From positions 1-64,000 of the forward strand of contig NZ_MWPQ01000005.1 of NCBI RefSeq assembly GCF_002028545.1: DNA of 64,000 nt, written 5' to 3'. Below are positions 36,794 through 45,541 of this stretch, piece after piece. Source of the stretch: Nitrobacter vulgaris. GTDB taxonomy: Bacteria > Pseudomonadota > Alphaproteobacteria > Rhizobiales > Xanthobacteraceae. Each line of letters opens with the position of its first letter. The stretch's first letter is position 1. The notes under the pieces are model-generated. The model worked only from the letters and a program-made list of their open reading frames with translations, searched no databases and was not told where the DNA came from. A program made the translations under genes and the position numbers.

Positions 36794-36940
36794 TACTTTC
36801 CCGATCGGCCGCACAGCTCCGCGCGCGTGTTAACGCTTCGCTCATCCTTATTGGCACAAATAGCAGCTTCGCCATTGCTCGTAGCCGGCTGGTGGCGGTC
36901 GCGAGATCGCCGCGTCGTCATTTGTCAGTGAGTGTGCGCC

Positions 36941-37468
36941 ATGCGTAATCTGATAATTCTTGCCGCGCTTCTGATCGGCGCCGGCTCCTATATGGCGCAA
37001 CTGGCTGACGAGATGACCACGTCCGCAGCCGCGCGGCCCACCACGTCGACGCAGCCGACGGCGTTCGCCGCGCTTCAGGATAATGCCCAGGCCGGCATCC
37101 GCAGCATTAGCATTGCACGCGACGGCCGGGGCCACTTCCAGACAGAAGGCCGAATCGACGGCCAGCGCATCGGCTTCATGGTCGACACCGGTGCCTCCGT
37201 CGTCGCGCTCAACGAAAGCTCGGCCGCGCGGCTCGGCGTGCGGCCCTCGCAGAACGACTACACGACGACGGTGACCACGGCCAACGGCAAGCTCAAGGCG
37301 GCGCGTACCCGGCTCGCCATGGTCGACATCGGCGGTCTCATCGTGCGCGATGTCGATGCCATGGTGCTGCCCGACGAAGCGCTGTCGGAAAATCTGCTTG
37401 GTTTATCTTTTTTGTCTAAACTCAAGCGCTTCGAATTCGCGAACGGGCGGATGATGCTGGAACAGTAA
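36941..37468 (+). CDS. clan AA aspartic protease, TIGR02281 type
   Basis: The 175-residue protein has an N-terminal membrane anchor or signal (RNLIILAALLIGAGSYMA) and a single retropepsin-like domain with the catalytic motif FMVDTGASVVALNE and the later hydrophobic flap/ILG-type motif LLGLSFLSKL. Such proteins work as dimers in the periplasm; the best-known relative in Rickettsiales and Rhizobiales has no settled substrate. I chose the ATG at 36941 over a GTG three codons earlier. Opposite-facing family A repeats flank the gene. Confidence 0.88.
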   Translation: MRNLIILAALLIGAGSYMAQLADEMTTSAAARPTTSTQPTAFAALQDNAQAGIRSISIARDGRGHFQTEGRIDGQRIGFMVDTGASVVALNESSAARLGVRPSQNDYTTTVTTANGKLKAARTRLAMVDIGGLIVRDVDAMVLPDEALSENLLGLSFLSKLKRFEFANGRMMLEQ

Positions 37469-37544
37469 TTCGGCATCGGCGTCGGGGTTGACGCGTGTCG
37501 TTTTGCCGTCGCGAATTATGCCGCAATTGCCGTTCACAGACCTG

Positions 37545-37648
37545 TAGCGTTTTTAAGCGAAGTGGGTACCGGTTCGCGTCAAAGAAAACGCGTTAAAATA
37601 ACAAGCTTGAGCCCGGCTTTGATGTCATCAAAGCAGGAATAGTTCTAG
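37545..37648. repeat. dispersed repeat family A, reverse orientation
   Basis: TAGCGTTTTTAAGCGAAGTG, GGTACCGGTTCGCGTC and AAGAAAACGCGTTAAAAT are the reverse complement of the second module, followed by a diverged hairpin (GGCTTTGATGTCATCAAAGC). It lies between the protease gene and the phosphomannomutase gene. Confidence 0.8.
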
Positions 37649-37722
37649 CTCCCGCATTCCAGCAGCAGTGGTATCGCCAGCGCTGCATTTCCTCATGTCC
37701 TTTCCTTGAGAGGCCCATCCGC

Positions 37723-39222
37723 ATGTTTCCGAAGCCGAAACCCGTTCTGGCACCGAACACCTATGCCTATGAATCCGAGCCGATGGTGAAGGCGACCGGC
37801 TTTCGCGAATATGACGCGCGCTGGCTGTTCGGCAAGGAAATCAACCTGATGGGCATCCAGGCATTGGGCATGGGCCTTGGCACGCTGATCGGCGAACTCG
37901 GCCAGAAGAAGGAGATCGTCACCGGTCACGATTTCCGCAGCTATTCGTCCTCCATCAAGTACGCGCTGATCTCCGGCTTGTTGGCGTCGGGCTGCAAGGT
38001 TCACGATATCGGACTTTGCATGACGCCGATGGCATACTTCGCGCAGTTCGAGCTCGACGTCCCCTGCGTCGCCATGGTGACGGCCTCGCATAACGACAAT
38101 GGCTGGACCGGCGTCAAGATGGGCGCCAACCGGCCACTGACGTTTGGGCCAGACGAGATGACGCGGCTCAAGGAAATCGTGCTCGGCGCTGCCTTCGCCA
38201 CCAGGGCGGGCGGCTCCTATGAGTTTCACGACAGTTTCCCGGCGCGCTACATCGCTGATCTGACGAAACGGCCGAAACTGAAGCGCAAGCTGAAGGTCGT
38301 GGTGGCCTGTGGCAACGGTACCGCCGGCGCCTTCGCGCCGCAGGTGATGGAGGCGATCGGCTGCGAGGTGATCCCGCTGGATACCGAGCTTGATCACACC
38401 TTTCCGAAGTACAATCCCAATCCCGAAGACATGAAGATGCTGCACGCGATCCGCGACGCGGTGCTCGAACACAAGGCCGACGCCGGTCTCGGTTTCGACG
38501 GCGACGGAGATCGCTGCGGCGTGGTCGACAACACCGGCGAGGAAATCTTCGCCGACAAGGTCGGCGTGATGCTGGCGCGCGACATGTCGGCGATCCACAA
38601 GGATGCGCATTTCGTGGTCGATGTGAAGTCCACAGGATTGTTTGTCACTGATCCGGTATTGCAGCAGCAGGGCGCGCGGACGACCTACTGGAAAACCGGC
38701 CACTCCTACATGAAGCGGCGCACCAATGAGCTCGGCGCGCTCGCTGGTTTCGAAAAATCCGGGCACTTCTTTTTCAACGCGCCGATGGGCCGGGGTTACG
38801 ACGACGGACTGATCTCGGCGATCGCTGTGTGCGAGATGCTCGATCGCGCAGCGGGCAAATCGCTGGCAGATCTGAAGGACGCCTTGCCCAAAACCTGGTC
38901 CTCGCCGACCATGTCGCCGCATTGCGCCGACGAGGCCAAGTACGGCATCGTTGACAGCGTGGTGAAGCATTTCGAGGCGGCCAAGGCCAACGGCGACAAG
39001 ATCGCCGGCCAGCCGATCCGCGATCTCGTCACCGTCAACGGCATCAGGGTGACGGCGCAGGATGGAAGCTGGGGGTTGGTGCGGGCGTCATCGAACAAGC
39101 CAGAGCTTGTTGTGGTGGTCGAAAGCCCGGTCTCCGAGCAGCGGATGCGCGATATGTTCGAGGTGATGGACAGCGTGCTGCGTACCCATCCCGAGGTCGG
39201 CGAATACAATCAGAAGATTTGA
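37723..39222 (+). CDS. phosphomannomutase/phosphoglucomutase
   Basis: The 499-residue enzyme interconverts hexose 1- and 6-phosphates for envelope sugar synthesis. It has the phosphoserine loop MVTASHNDNGWTG, the Mg2+ loop GFDGDGDRCGVVD and the substrate loop EKSGHFFFN, in the usual order of the alpha-phosphohexomutase family. The length and the N-terminus (NTYAYESEPMVKATGFREYD) are typical of alphaproteobacteria. Whether mannose or glucose is preferred cannot be told from sequence. Confidence 0.94.
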   Translation: MFPKPKPVLAPNTYAYESEPMVKATGFREYDARWLFGKEINLMGIQALGMGLGTLIGELGQKKEIVTGHDFRSYSSSIKYALISGLLASGCKVHDIGLCMTPMAYFAQFELDVPCVAMVTASHNDNGWTGVKMGANRPLTFGPDEMTRLKEIVLGAAFATRAGGSYEFHDSFPARYIADLTKRPKLKRKLKVVVACGNGTAGAFAPQVMEAIGCEVIPLDTELDHTFPKYNPNPEDMKMLHAIRDAVLEHKADAGLGFDGDGDRCGVVDNTGEEIFADKVGVMLARDMSAIHKDAHFVVDVKSTGLFVTDPVLQQQGARTTYWKTGHSYMKRRTNELGALAGFEKSGHFFFNAPMGRGYDDGLISAIAVCEMLDRAAGKSLADLKDALPKTWSSPTMSPHCADEAKYGIVDSVVKHFEAAKANGDKIAGQPIRDLVTVNGIRVTAQDGSWGLVRASSNKPELVVVVESPVSEQRMRDMFEVMDSVLRTHPEVGEYNQKI

Positions 39223-39229
39223 GGTCGTC

Positions 39230-39310
39230 CGTCATTGCGAGCGAAGCGAAGCAATCCAGGCGGCAAAAAAGAACTGGATTGCTTCGTCGCCAACGCTCCT
39301 CGCAATGACG
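39230..39310. repeat. palindromic repeat CGTCATTGCGAG ... CTCGCAATGACG
   Basis: Long complementary arms (CGTCATTGCGAGCGAAGCGA, AGCAATCCAG and CTGGATTGCTTCG, CTCCTCGCAATGACG) frame a short centre. The same type of element is widespread in this bacterial family, as I recall. It sits between the convergent phosphomannomutase and lrp-type genes and might serve as a transcription barrier. Confidence 0.85.
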
Positions 39311-39342
39311 TGGCAGAGCATTTCCGACGAAGGCCGTGCCGA

Positions 39343-39852
39343 CTACACTGCGCTTGCCGCCGGCACCGGCAGTGCCGTCACCGATTTGATCTTCTCCATC
39401 GCGAATCGGGAGGTGACGTTCTTCAGCGCGACCGAACTAATCAGCTTCTTGTAAAAGAGGTCGTAGCTCGCCATGTCGGCGACCACGACGCGCAGCATGT
39501 AATCGACGTCCCCCGCCATGCGGTAGAGCTCCATCACCTCGGGCATCGCGCGGACCGCATTGGCGAAGGTTGTTAGCCACGTATCCGAGTGGTCTCCGCT
39601 TTCAACCGATACGAACACTGTTATGCCGAGCCCGATCTTGTTCTGATCGACCAGCGCCACGCGGCGCAGAATGATGTCGTCGGCTTCGAGCCGCTGGATA
39701 CGCTTCCAGCAGGGCGTCGAGGACAAACCGACCCGGTCGCCGATCTCGGCTACCGACAGGGATGCGTCCTCCTGGAGCACGGTGAGAATCTTGCGGTCGA
39801 TGGCGTCGAGGCGGCGACCGGATTCAATGGTCTGAAGGGCAAGATCGCTCAT
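39343..39852 (-). CDS. Lrp/AsnC-family transcriptional regulator
   Basis: The 169-residue protein has an N-terminal helix-turn-helix (LDAIDRKILTVLQEDASL, SVAEIGDRVGLSSTPCWKRI) and a C-terminal RAM ligand domain (VMELYRMAGDVDYMLRVVVA). Such regulators respond to amino acids. It is preceded by an unusually AT-rich stretch with repeated TATTCCAAT boxes, likely its own operator, shared with nothing else since the PfkB gene on the same strand ends upstream. Target genes and effector are unknown. Confidence 0.95.
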   Translation of the reverse strand: MSDLALQTIESGRRLDAIDRKILTVLQEDASLSVAEIGDRVGLSSTPCWKRIQRLEADDIILRRVALVDQNKIGLGITVFVSVESGDHSDTWLTTFANAVRAMPEVMELYRMAGDVDYMLRVVVADMASYDLFYKKLISSVALKNVTSRFAMEKIKSVTALPVPAASAV

Positions 39853-39863
39853 GGCTAGAACAT

Positions 39864-39913
39864 TATTCCAATATTGAGGTTATTCAAGCTCATATATAGA
39901 AAAATATTCCAAT
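39864..39913. promoter_or_regulatory. AT-rich region with repeated TATTCCAAT boxes
   Basis: TATTCCAAT occurs at 39864-39872 and 39905-39913, with TATTCAAG at 39881-39888 between them. The stretch is strongly AT-rich compared with everything around it and lies just upstream of the Lrp-type gene. I infer an autoregulatory operator and promoter of the Lrp-type protein. Confidence 0.45.
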
Positions 39914-39938
39914 GCAAGTGTCGTCAGCGGGGCTCGGC

Positions 39939-40862
39939 TCAGTTCGAACCGCCGTGCTCTAAAAAGGCTTCCACTTCAGCACGTTGCGGGCAGGCGAAGG
40001 CGCCGCCGAAGCGGGTGCATTTGATGGCGGCTGCGGCGGAGGCGAACCTGAGTGCGTCTTCAAGATCCTGATTCTCGGTCATGGCGAGAGTGAAAGCGCC
40101 ATGGAAGACGTCTCCGGCGCCCAATGTGTCCACGGTGTGGACGGGGAAGGCGGCGGTCTGGCGGAGGCCGCCGCCATTCGGATCGAGCCACACTGTTCCT
40201 TGGGAGCCGCGCGTTCCGGCTAGGAAGGATGGAGTGACCTTGGCGAGCTTCTGCAATGCCGCCGCGTCGTCGGCGATGTCGGCAGTGGCCTGAAGGGCTT
40301 CACTCGAGAAAATCAGATGTGAGGATGCAGTGAGCAGACCCTCGCGCATTGACATGGCGGAATCGACATCGATCACGACCGGGATGCCGCGGCGCCGCGC
40401 TTCAGCGCAAAGACCGGTGCAGAACGCCGCGCATCGACTTTCAGCAAGGATGGCGTCGCAATCGCTGAGCATCCTGTCAGCCTCGGGTAAACGCACTTTC
40501 CACAATTCGGGATCGCGGAAGGTGATGATGGTTCGCTCGCCGCCCGGATCGATCATGACGGTGGAGATCGGCGTCACCAGACCGGGCATGTGAACGATGT
40601 CCTGCATCGCGATGCCGAGCTCCGCCGCCTTGTCGAAGATGTAGCGGCTGGATGTTTCGCCGGCGTCCCCCATGGGGCCGCAAAACGCCACTCCGCCATC
40701 GAGTCGGGAAATGGCGACCGCCGCGTTGAATGCGTTGCCGCCGGCGATTTCCTCGAAGCGCTCGGCGCCGATTTTCAAGCCGCGTTTCGGGAGGCCTTGC
40801 ACGTGAAAGGTCAGGTCGCGCACTGGCATGCCAATACACAGGATGCGTGGCTTTTTCATCAT
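39939..40862 (-). CDS. PfkB-family carbohydrate kinase
   Basis: The 307-residue kinase has the N-terminal glycine motif EIAGGNAFNAAVAISRL and the C-terminal PfkB signature VDTLGAGDVFHGAF with the catalytic Asp. Family members phosphorylate ribose, fructose 6-phosphate, sulfofructose, 2-keto-3-deoxygluconate or nucleosides; the substrate cannot be told. A good AGGA lies eight bases before the ATG at 40862. It lies 58 bases downstream of the HIT gene on the same strand. Confidence 0.92.
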   Translation of the reverse strand: MMKKPRILCIGMPVRDLTFHVQGLPKRGLKIGAERFEEIAGGNAFNAAVAISRLDGGVAFCGPMGDAGETSSRYIFDKAAELGIAMQDIVHMPGLVTPISTVMIDPGGERTIITFRDPELWKVRLPEADRMLSDCDAILAESRCAAFCTGLCAEARRRGIPVVIDVDSAMSMREGLLTASSHLIFSSEALQATADIADDAAALQKLAKVTPSFLAGTRGSQGTVWLDPNGGGLRQTAAFPVHTVDTLGAGDVFHGAFTLAMTENQDLEDALRFASAAAAIKCTRFGGAFACPQRAEVEAFLEHGGSN

Positions 40863-40920
40863 GCGGAAATCCTTGCCAATGAGGAAGATCGGGACAAGCG
40901 GTTAAACCGGCAGGTTTTGC

Positions 40921-41370
40921 TCAGGTTCCGTCGGCCGGAATTCTAACAATGGTCTCACCGAGCCCTGTCCTGCGCCTGATAGCACCCAAGAATGCTTCGA
41001 GTTCTGCTGCCTTGTATGCGAGCGCGGGCGCCACGCCCCAGACCGGGCGGGGCCATGCAAAGTCTCCTTTGCGACGCGCGATGATATGGACGTGAAGCTG
41101 GGGCACCTGATTGCCGAGCGCGGCCACGTTGAGTTTGTCGCAACCTGTGATGTCCTTGAGTGCTTCTGACGCCTGACCGATCTCCGTCATCAAGAGTGCG
41201 CGATCGTCGCGATCAAGGTCGATGATCTCGATCGCACCAGCTCGTCTTGGCACCAGAATAAGCCAGGGATAGCTGGCATCCTTGCTGAGCAGCAGACGGC
41301 TGAGCGGCAGGTCGCTGATGGAGACCGTGTCCTCCTCCAGCTGCGGGTGAAGCGACCAGGCTTCGGACAT
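40921..41370 (-). CDS. HIT-family nucleotide-binding protein
   Basis: The 149-residue protein has the histidine-triad region QVPQLHVHIIARRKGD; the third position of the triad is less standard than HxHxH. HIT proteins are nucleotide hydrolases or transferases. The N-terminal part (LILVPRRAGAIEIIDLD) fits the HIT fold. It is divergent from the SRP RNA and dnaX. Confidence 0.9.
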   Translation of the reverse strand: MSEAWSLHPQLEEDTVSISDLPLSRLLLSKDASYPWLILVPRRAGAIEIIDLDRDDRALLMTEIGQASEALKDITGCDKLNVAALGNQVPQLHVHIIARRKGDFAWPRPVWGVAPALAYKAAELEAFLGAIRRRTGLGETIVRIPADGT

Positions 41371-41504
41371 CGTTCGCGGACACTTTTTGAGGACGGCCGA
41401 TGCAAACTGGCGCGGCGATCCGCCGAGGTCAATGGTTCAGACGGCTCGTTCCGGGGTCGTCCTCGCTGCTTGCTTTCCTGGGCTTTTGGCCCCAAATAGG
41501 AATT

Positions 41505-41601
41505 GGGAGATTGGCGGTGGACGAGCCACTCGCCAACCGGGTCAGATCCGGAAGGAAGCAGCCCTAACGAGGTCCGGATCGGGTCGCTCGTCAGTCTCCT
41601 A
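41505..41601 (+). ncRNA. ffs: 4.5S signal recognition particle RNA (small type)
   Basis: The invariant SRP apical loop GTCAGATCCGGAAGGAAGCA lies at 41541-41560, followed by GCCCTAACGAGGTCCGGATC. Outer helix strands GGAGA (41506-41510) and TCTCC (41595-41599) pair, giving a hairpin of about 97 bases. It binds Ffh for co-translational targeting to the membrane. Its place directly before dnaX is the usual one in alphaproteobacteria. Exact ends are estimates from the pairing. Confidence 0.93.
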
Positions 41602-41719
41602 CCTCTTTTGGGCGAACCATGTTTTTCGGAAATCTTGCCAGCGCCGGATAGGCGCGGTCCGAAGGTTCGCTTCGTTGTTCCGCAAGCCGGCTTCGAGAGA
41701 GAAAATTGCGGATCGCTCA

Positions 41720-43558
41720 ATGACCGATGCTGGCCATCCCTCAACGCTCCCCGATGACGCCGCCGGTCAAACCGGCCTCGACCTCGGCGTGATACCATCG
41801 GAAACGAGCGCGCAGTACCGGGTGCTGGCGCGCAAGTACCGCCCCTCCAGCTTTGACGACCTCATCGGACAGGAGGCGCTGGTGCGCACGGTGTCCAATG
41901 CGTTCGAAACGGGGCGGATTCCGCAGGCCTGGATCCTGACCGGCGTGCGCGGCGTGGGAAAAACCACCACCGCGCGTATTCTTGCCCGCGCGCTGAACTA
42001 CGAGCTTGCGGACGGCTCGGTGCAAGGACCGACGATTCGGATGCCGCAACTCGGCGTTCATTGTCGGGCCATTATGGAAAGCCGGCATATCGATGTGCTG
42101 GAGATGGACGCGGCCTCTCATACCGGCGTCGATGACGTCAGGCAGATCAACGACAGCGTGCGCTATGCGCCGTCGAGCGCTCGCTACAAGGTCTATATCA
42201 TCGACGAAGTTCACATGCTTTCGACGGCGGCCTTCAATGCGTTCCTGAAGACGCTGGAGGAGCCGCCGGAGCACGCGAAATTCGTGTTCGCGACCACCGA
42301 GATCCGGAAGGTTCCGGTGACGGTGCTGTCGCGCTGCCAGCGGTTTGATCTCCGACGTGTCGAAGCCGAGGTGCTGATGGCGCACCTCACCAATATTGCG
42401 GCGAAAGAGAACGTCGAGGTGGAGCCGGAGGCGCTCGGCATCGTGGCGAGGGCGGCCGAAGGCTCGGTGCGCGATTCCCTGTCGCTGTTCGATCAGGCCA
42501 TCGCCCATGCGGCTGGCGTGGTTCGGGCCGATGCTGTACGGCAAATGCTGGGACTTGCTGACCGTACGCGGGTCATCGATCTGTTCGAGGCACTGGCGCG
42601 AGGCGACATCGCGAGCGCATTCGGCGAGTTTCGCGACCAGTACGATACCGGCGCCGATCCGGTCGTGGTGCTCAGTGATCTGGCCGAGTTCGTCAACTTC
42701 GTAACCCGCGTCAAGATTGTTCCGGCGATCGCCGACAATGTCTCATTCGGGGAAACGGAGCGTCTGCGCGCTCGCGATTTTGCCGTGAAACTGTCGATGC
42801 GCGTGTTGTCGCGGATGTGGCAGATGCTGCTGAAAGGGATCGCAGAAGTTCAGGGCGCGACGCGGCCGGCGGCCGCGGCCGAGATGGTGCTGGTGCGCAT
42901 CGCCTATGTCGCGGACCTTCCGCCGCCCGATGAGGCGATCCGGCTGCTGGATCGCAATGGCGGCGAATCGCCAGTTGTCCCGAACAACGCCGCGCCGCCC
43001 AGATCGAGCTCAGGATCGGTGTCATCCGCCCGATCGTCGGCTGCGCGTTCATTGTCGCAGCGCGCCGCAGCAGAACCGGCTCGCCCGCAAGCCATCGCGC
43101 TGGTGGCCGATAGAGCGGATGCGAGTCCGGTGACGGCCATCGAAAGCTTTACCGAACTCGTGGCGCTCGCCGGCGAAAAACGCGATTTGATTATCAAGGC
43201 GGCGCTCGAGGCCGACATGCGGTTAGTCCGGATGGAGGACGGCCGGCTTGAGATCGCGCTGGAGCGCAGTGCGGCGCGCACGCTGGTGAACGATCTTTCG
43301 CGCAAGCTGGAACAGTGGACAGGCCGGCGCTGGACGGTGATCGTTTCCAACGAGCCGGGCCAGCCGACATTGCGCTCCCAGGCGTTGCTGCAAAAAAACG
43401 AACGGGAGCGCGCCGCTGAGGCCGACCCGCGCGTGCAGGATGTGCTGGCGCGTTTTCCCGGTGCCAAAGTGGTCGAGGTACGCAAGTTCGCTTTGTCCTC
43501 GCCGGATTCCGATGCCGCTCCTGACGAGCCGGCCGACGATCTCGACAGCAACGATTAG
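41720..43558 (+). CDS. dnaX: DNA polymerase III subunits gamma/tau
   Basis: The 612-residue clamp-loader ATPase has Walker A TGVRGVGKTTTARIL, Walker B YIIDEVHML, sensor FATTEIRKVPVTVLSRCQRF, then the oligomerisation domain and a C-terminal tau-like part. The zinc-knuckle region (MPQLGVHCRAIMESRHID) keeps only one of the four cysteines of E. coli, so the zinc site is lost. Start is the ATG at 41720; an open frame reaching 41387 runs through the SRP RNA and is not real. No clear frameshift site for a short gamma form was seen. Confidence 0.95.
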   Translation: MTDAGHPSTLPDDAAGQTGLDLGVIPSETSAQYRVLARKYRPSSFDDLIGQEALVRTVSNAFETGRIPQAWILTGVRGVGKTTTARILARALNYELADGSVQGPTIRMPQLGVHCRAIMESRHIDVLEMDAASHTGVDDVRQINDSVRYAPSSARYKVYIIDEVHMLSTAAFNAFLKTLEEPPEHAKFVFATTEIRKVPVTVLSRCQRFDLRRVEAEVLMAHLTNIAAKENVEVEPEALGIVARAAEGSVRDSLSLFDQAIAHAAGVVRADAVRQMLGLADRTRVIDLFEALARGDIASAFGEFRDQYDTGADPVVVLSDLAEFVNFVTRVKIVPAIADNVSFGETERLRARDFAVKLSMRVLSRMWQMLLKGIAEVQGATRPAAAAEMVLVRIAYVADLPPPDEAIRLLDRNGGESPVVPNNAAPPRSSSGSVSSARSSAARSLSQRAAAEPARPQAIALVADRADASPVTAIESFTELVALAGEKRDLIIKAALEADMRLVRMEDGRLEIALERSAARTLVNDLSRKLEQWTGRRWTVIVSNEPGQPTLRSQALLQKNERERAAEADPRVQDVLARFPGAKVVEVRKFALSSPDSDAAPDEPADDLDSND

Positions 43559-43559
43559 G

Positions 43560-43594
43560 GCCTTTCCGCTTCTGGTACCAGGAAGCGGAAAGGC
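43560..43594. repeat. near-perfect palindrome, hairpin module of family A
   Basis: GCCTTTCCGCTTC and GAAGCGGAAAGGC are complementary around a TGGTACCAG centre. It fills the gap between dnaX and ybaB. There is no T-run after it, so it is not a typical terminator, though the hairpin would form in the dnaX-ybaB mRNA. Confidence 0.85.
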
Positions 43595-43618
43595 TCCAGC
43601 AAGAAAAGGAACTTTTTG

Positions 43619-43939
43619 ATGGCTGATTTTCTCGGCATGATGAAGCAGGCGGCTCAATTCCAATCCAAGATGAAGGCGATGCAGGACGAGCTCGACCACA
43701 TTGAGGTCGAGGGCACGTCCGGCGGCGGTCTTGTCACTGTGCGGATGACCGCCAAGATGGATGTCAAGGGGATCTCGATCGATCCGTCTCTAATTAAGCC
43801 AGACGAACGTGAAATTCTCGAAGATCTTGTCGTGACCGCGCTTGGCGATGCGCGCCGTAAGGCGGAGGTCGCAATGCAGGAGAAGATGCAGACATTGACC
43901 GGCGGCCTTGGTCTGCCGCCCGGCCTGGGTTTCTCGTGA
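43619..43939 (+). CDS. nucleoid-associated protein YbaB/EbfC
   Basis: The 106-residue protein has the YbaB core: [36 protein letters not shown] and a C-terminal helix. It binds DNA as a dimer. It lies between dnaX and recR, the classic order. I chose the ATG at 43619 (AAGGA nine bases upstream) over the TTG directly before it. Confidence 0.96.
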   Translation: MADFLGMMKQAAQFQSKMKAMQDELDHIEVEGTSGGGLVTVRMTAKMDVKGISIDPSLIKPDEREILEDLVVTALGDARRKAEVAMQEKMQTLTGGLGLPPGLGFS

Positions 43940-43982
43940 TCGGTAGCACGATGCGAATGCTGAAATCGGACCACTCAGGTTT

Positions 43983-44052
43983 GCGTGAAGAAGACGCGTC
44001 AGATCAATCATAGTAGCCATGCTTCTGATTCTGTCAGAAGCGAAAAAGGCGC
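43983..44052. repeat. dispersed repeat family A, reverse orientation
   Basis: GCGTGAAGAAGACGCGTCAG, then CTTCTGATTCTGTCAGAAGC match the reverse complement of the centre and hairpin of the reference copy. It lies between ybaB and recR and is followed directly by another palindrome. Confidence 0.75.
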
Positions 44053-44122
44053 TAGTGTCCTTCGAATCGAAATTCGCGAAGAGGCGCAGTGCACTTTGGC
44101 GAATTTCGGATTCGGAAACCCT
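44053..44122. repeat. palindrome related to the 6127-6200 element
   Basis: The left arm TAGTGTCCTTCGAATCGAAA, TTCGC and the right arm GCGAATTTCGGATTCGGAAA are largely complementary. The AGTG-GTCC-TTCGA start matches the element between map and radC. It ends six bases before the recR ATG, so the recR ribosome binding site must lie inside or next to the hairpin. Confidence 0.75.
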
Positions 44123-44127
44123 AAGAG

Positions 44128-44733
44128 ATGCCGACCGCCGTCACCGGACCTGAGATCGATCGTTTGATCCAGTTGCTTGCGCGGCTGCCGGGGCTTGGCC
44201 CGCGCTCGGCGCGGCGGGCGGCGCTGCATCTGATCAAGAAACGCGAGGCGTTGATGACGCCTCTGGCAGGCGCGCTGCAGGTTGCAATCGACAGGATCCG
44301 GGTCTGCGAAACCTGCGGTAACATCGACACCCGCAGCCCCTGCACGGTCTGCACGGATGCCCGGCGCGATCCGTCTATCATCGTCGTGGTTGCCGATGTG
44401 GCGGATCTCTGGGCGCTGGAGCGCGCCGGCGCCACCAACGGATTCTATCACGTGCTGGGAGCGACGCTGTCACCGCTCGATGGCGTCGGTCCACAGGACC
44501 TGACGATCGATGCGCTGGTGTCGCGGGCGCATGATCCGCGTGTAGCGGAAATCGTCCTGGCGCTGAACGCGACCGTCGACGGCCAGACCACAGCGCATTA
44601 CATCACCGATCTGCTTGGCGACGCCAACGTGAAGGTCACGCGGCTCGCCCACGGCGTTCCAGTGGGGGGTGAACTCGATTATCTCGATGAAGGGACGCTG
44701 TCGGCCGCGATGCGACAGCGCACGCTATTTTAG
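44128..44733 (+). CDS. recR: recombination protein RecR
   Basis: The 201-residue protein has a helix-hairpin-helix start ([20 protein letters not shown]), a four-cysteine zinc finger ([16 protein letters not shown]) and a Toprim domain ([18 protein letters not shown]). With RecO and RecF it loads RecA at gaps. It is the last gene of the dnaX-ybaB-recR set. A palindromic repeat lies directly before its start. Confidence 0.97.
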   Translation: MPTAVTGPEIDRLIQLLARLPGLGPRSARRAALHLIKKREALMTPLAGALQVAIDRIRVCETCGNIDTRSPCTVCTDARRDPSIIVVVADVADLWALERAGATNGFYHVLGATLSPLDGVGPQDLTIDALVSRAHDPRVAEIVLALNATVDGQTTAHYITDLLGDANVKVTRLAHGVPVGGELDYLDEGTLSAAMRQRTLF

Positions 44734-44773
44734 CTGGTGGTGTCGGCCCGGCGCGGGCATGAACATCATACGC

Positions 44774-45541
44774 TCACGACTTGTTCTTGCGTTCGCGTAA
44801 CTCGGTGAACACGTCGGCTCCGCTGGCTCCTTTCATGTGCACGCCGGCCGCCACCGCAGGATCGTCGGCGCGCAGGAACACGTTGGCCTTCTTTTCCTCG
44901 CCCATCAGGGTCGGCACCGTCGGCTTGCCCTCGGCGCGCAGCCGCGTGACCTCCTCGGCGCGGGCCTTGAGAACCGGATTATTCGGCTCGATGGTCAGCG
45001 CGAATTTCACGTTTGATGCGGTGTATTCGTGGCCGCAATAGAGCCGGAAATCGTCGGGCAGCGCGCGCAGCTTCAAAAGCGAGTCCCACATCATTGGATA
45101 GGTGCCCTCGAAAACCCGGCCGCAGCCGATCGAGAACAGAGTATCGGCGGCGAAGACCACCTTCTCGTCGTCGAACACGTAACTAACGTGGTCCAGCGTG
45201 TGACCGGGCGTTTCCAGCACGCGTCCCAGCAGCGTTCCGACCTTGACGATGTCGCCCTGGCCGACTCGCAGATCGACGTTGGCAATTCCGGCGCCCCTGT
45301 CATGCGGTGCGACCACCCGGCAGTTGTATTTCTGTTTCAGTTTCGTGATGCCGCCGACATGATCGCTGTGATGATGGGTGACCAGAATATCGGTCAGCAT
45401 CCAGCCTTCGCGATCCAGCGCCTGGATGATCGGTTCGGCGTCCGGCGCGTCGATCGCGGCGGTCGCATCAGTTGCGGGGTCGTGAATCAGCGCGCCGAAA
45501 TTATCGGTGAGGCAGGTGAACAGGCGGATATCGGCGGTCAT
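44774..45541 (-). CDS. gloB: hydroxyacylglutathione hydrolase (glyoxalase II)
   Basis: The 255-residue metallo-beta-lactamase-fold enzyme has the zinc motif THHHSDHVGG and later ligands in ETPGHTLDHVSYV, FAADTLF and LYCGHEYT. It hydrolyses S-lactoylglutathione to lactate, completing methylglyoxal detoxification. The C-terminal substrate-binding domain (NVFLRADDP) is present. It is divergent from the methyltransferase gene and convergent with recR. Confidence 0.96.
   Translation of the reverse strand: MTADIRLFTCLTDNFGALIHDPATDATAAIDAPDAEPIIQALDREGWMLTDILVTHHHSDHVGGITKLKQKYNCRVVAPHDRGAGIANVDLRVGQGDIVKVGTLLGRVLETPGHTLDHVSYVFDDEKVVFAADTLFSIGCGRVFEGTYPMMWDSLLKLRALPDDFRLYCGHEYTASNVKFALTIEPNNPVLKARAEEVTRLRAEGKPTVPTLMGEEKKANVFLRADDPAVAAGVHMKGASGADVFTELRERKNKS

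Noticed and set aside
37693-38970. A 425-codon open frame antisense to the phosphomannomutase gene
   Set aside because: It is a GC-rich shadow; the plus strand has all family motifs.
41387-41719. An N-terminal extension of dnaX
   Set aside because: It runs through the SRP RNA gene and reads as nonsense. The family N-terminus fits the ATG at 41720.
43560-43594. A rho-independent terminator after dnaX
   Set aside because: The hairpin is strong but no T-run follows, and it belongs to the family A repeat; dnaX-ybaB-recR is normally one transcript.
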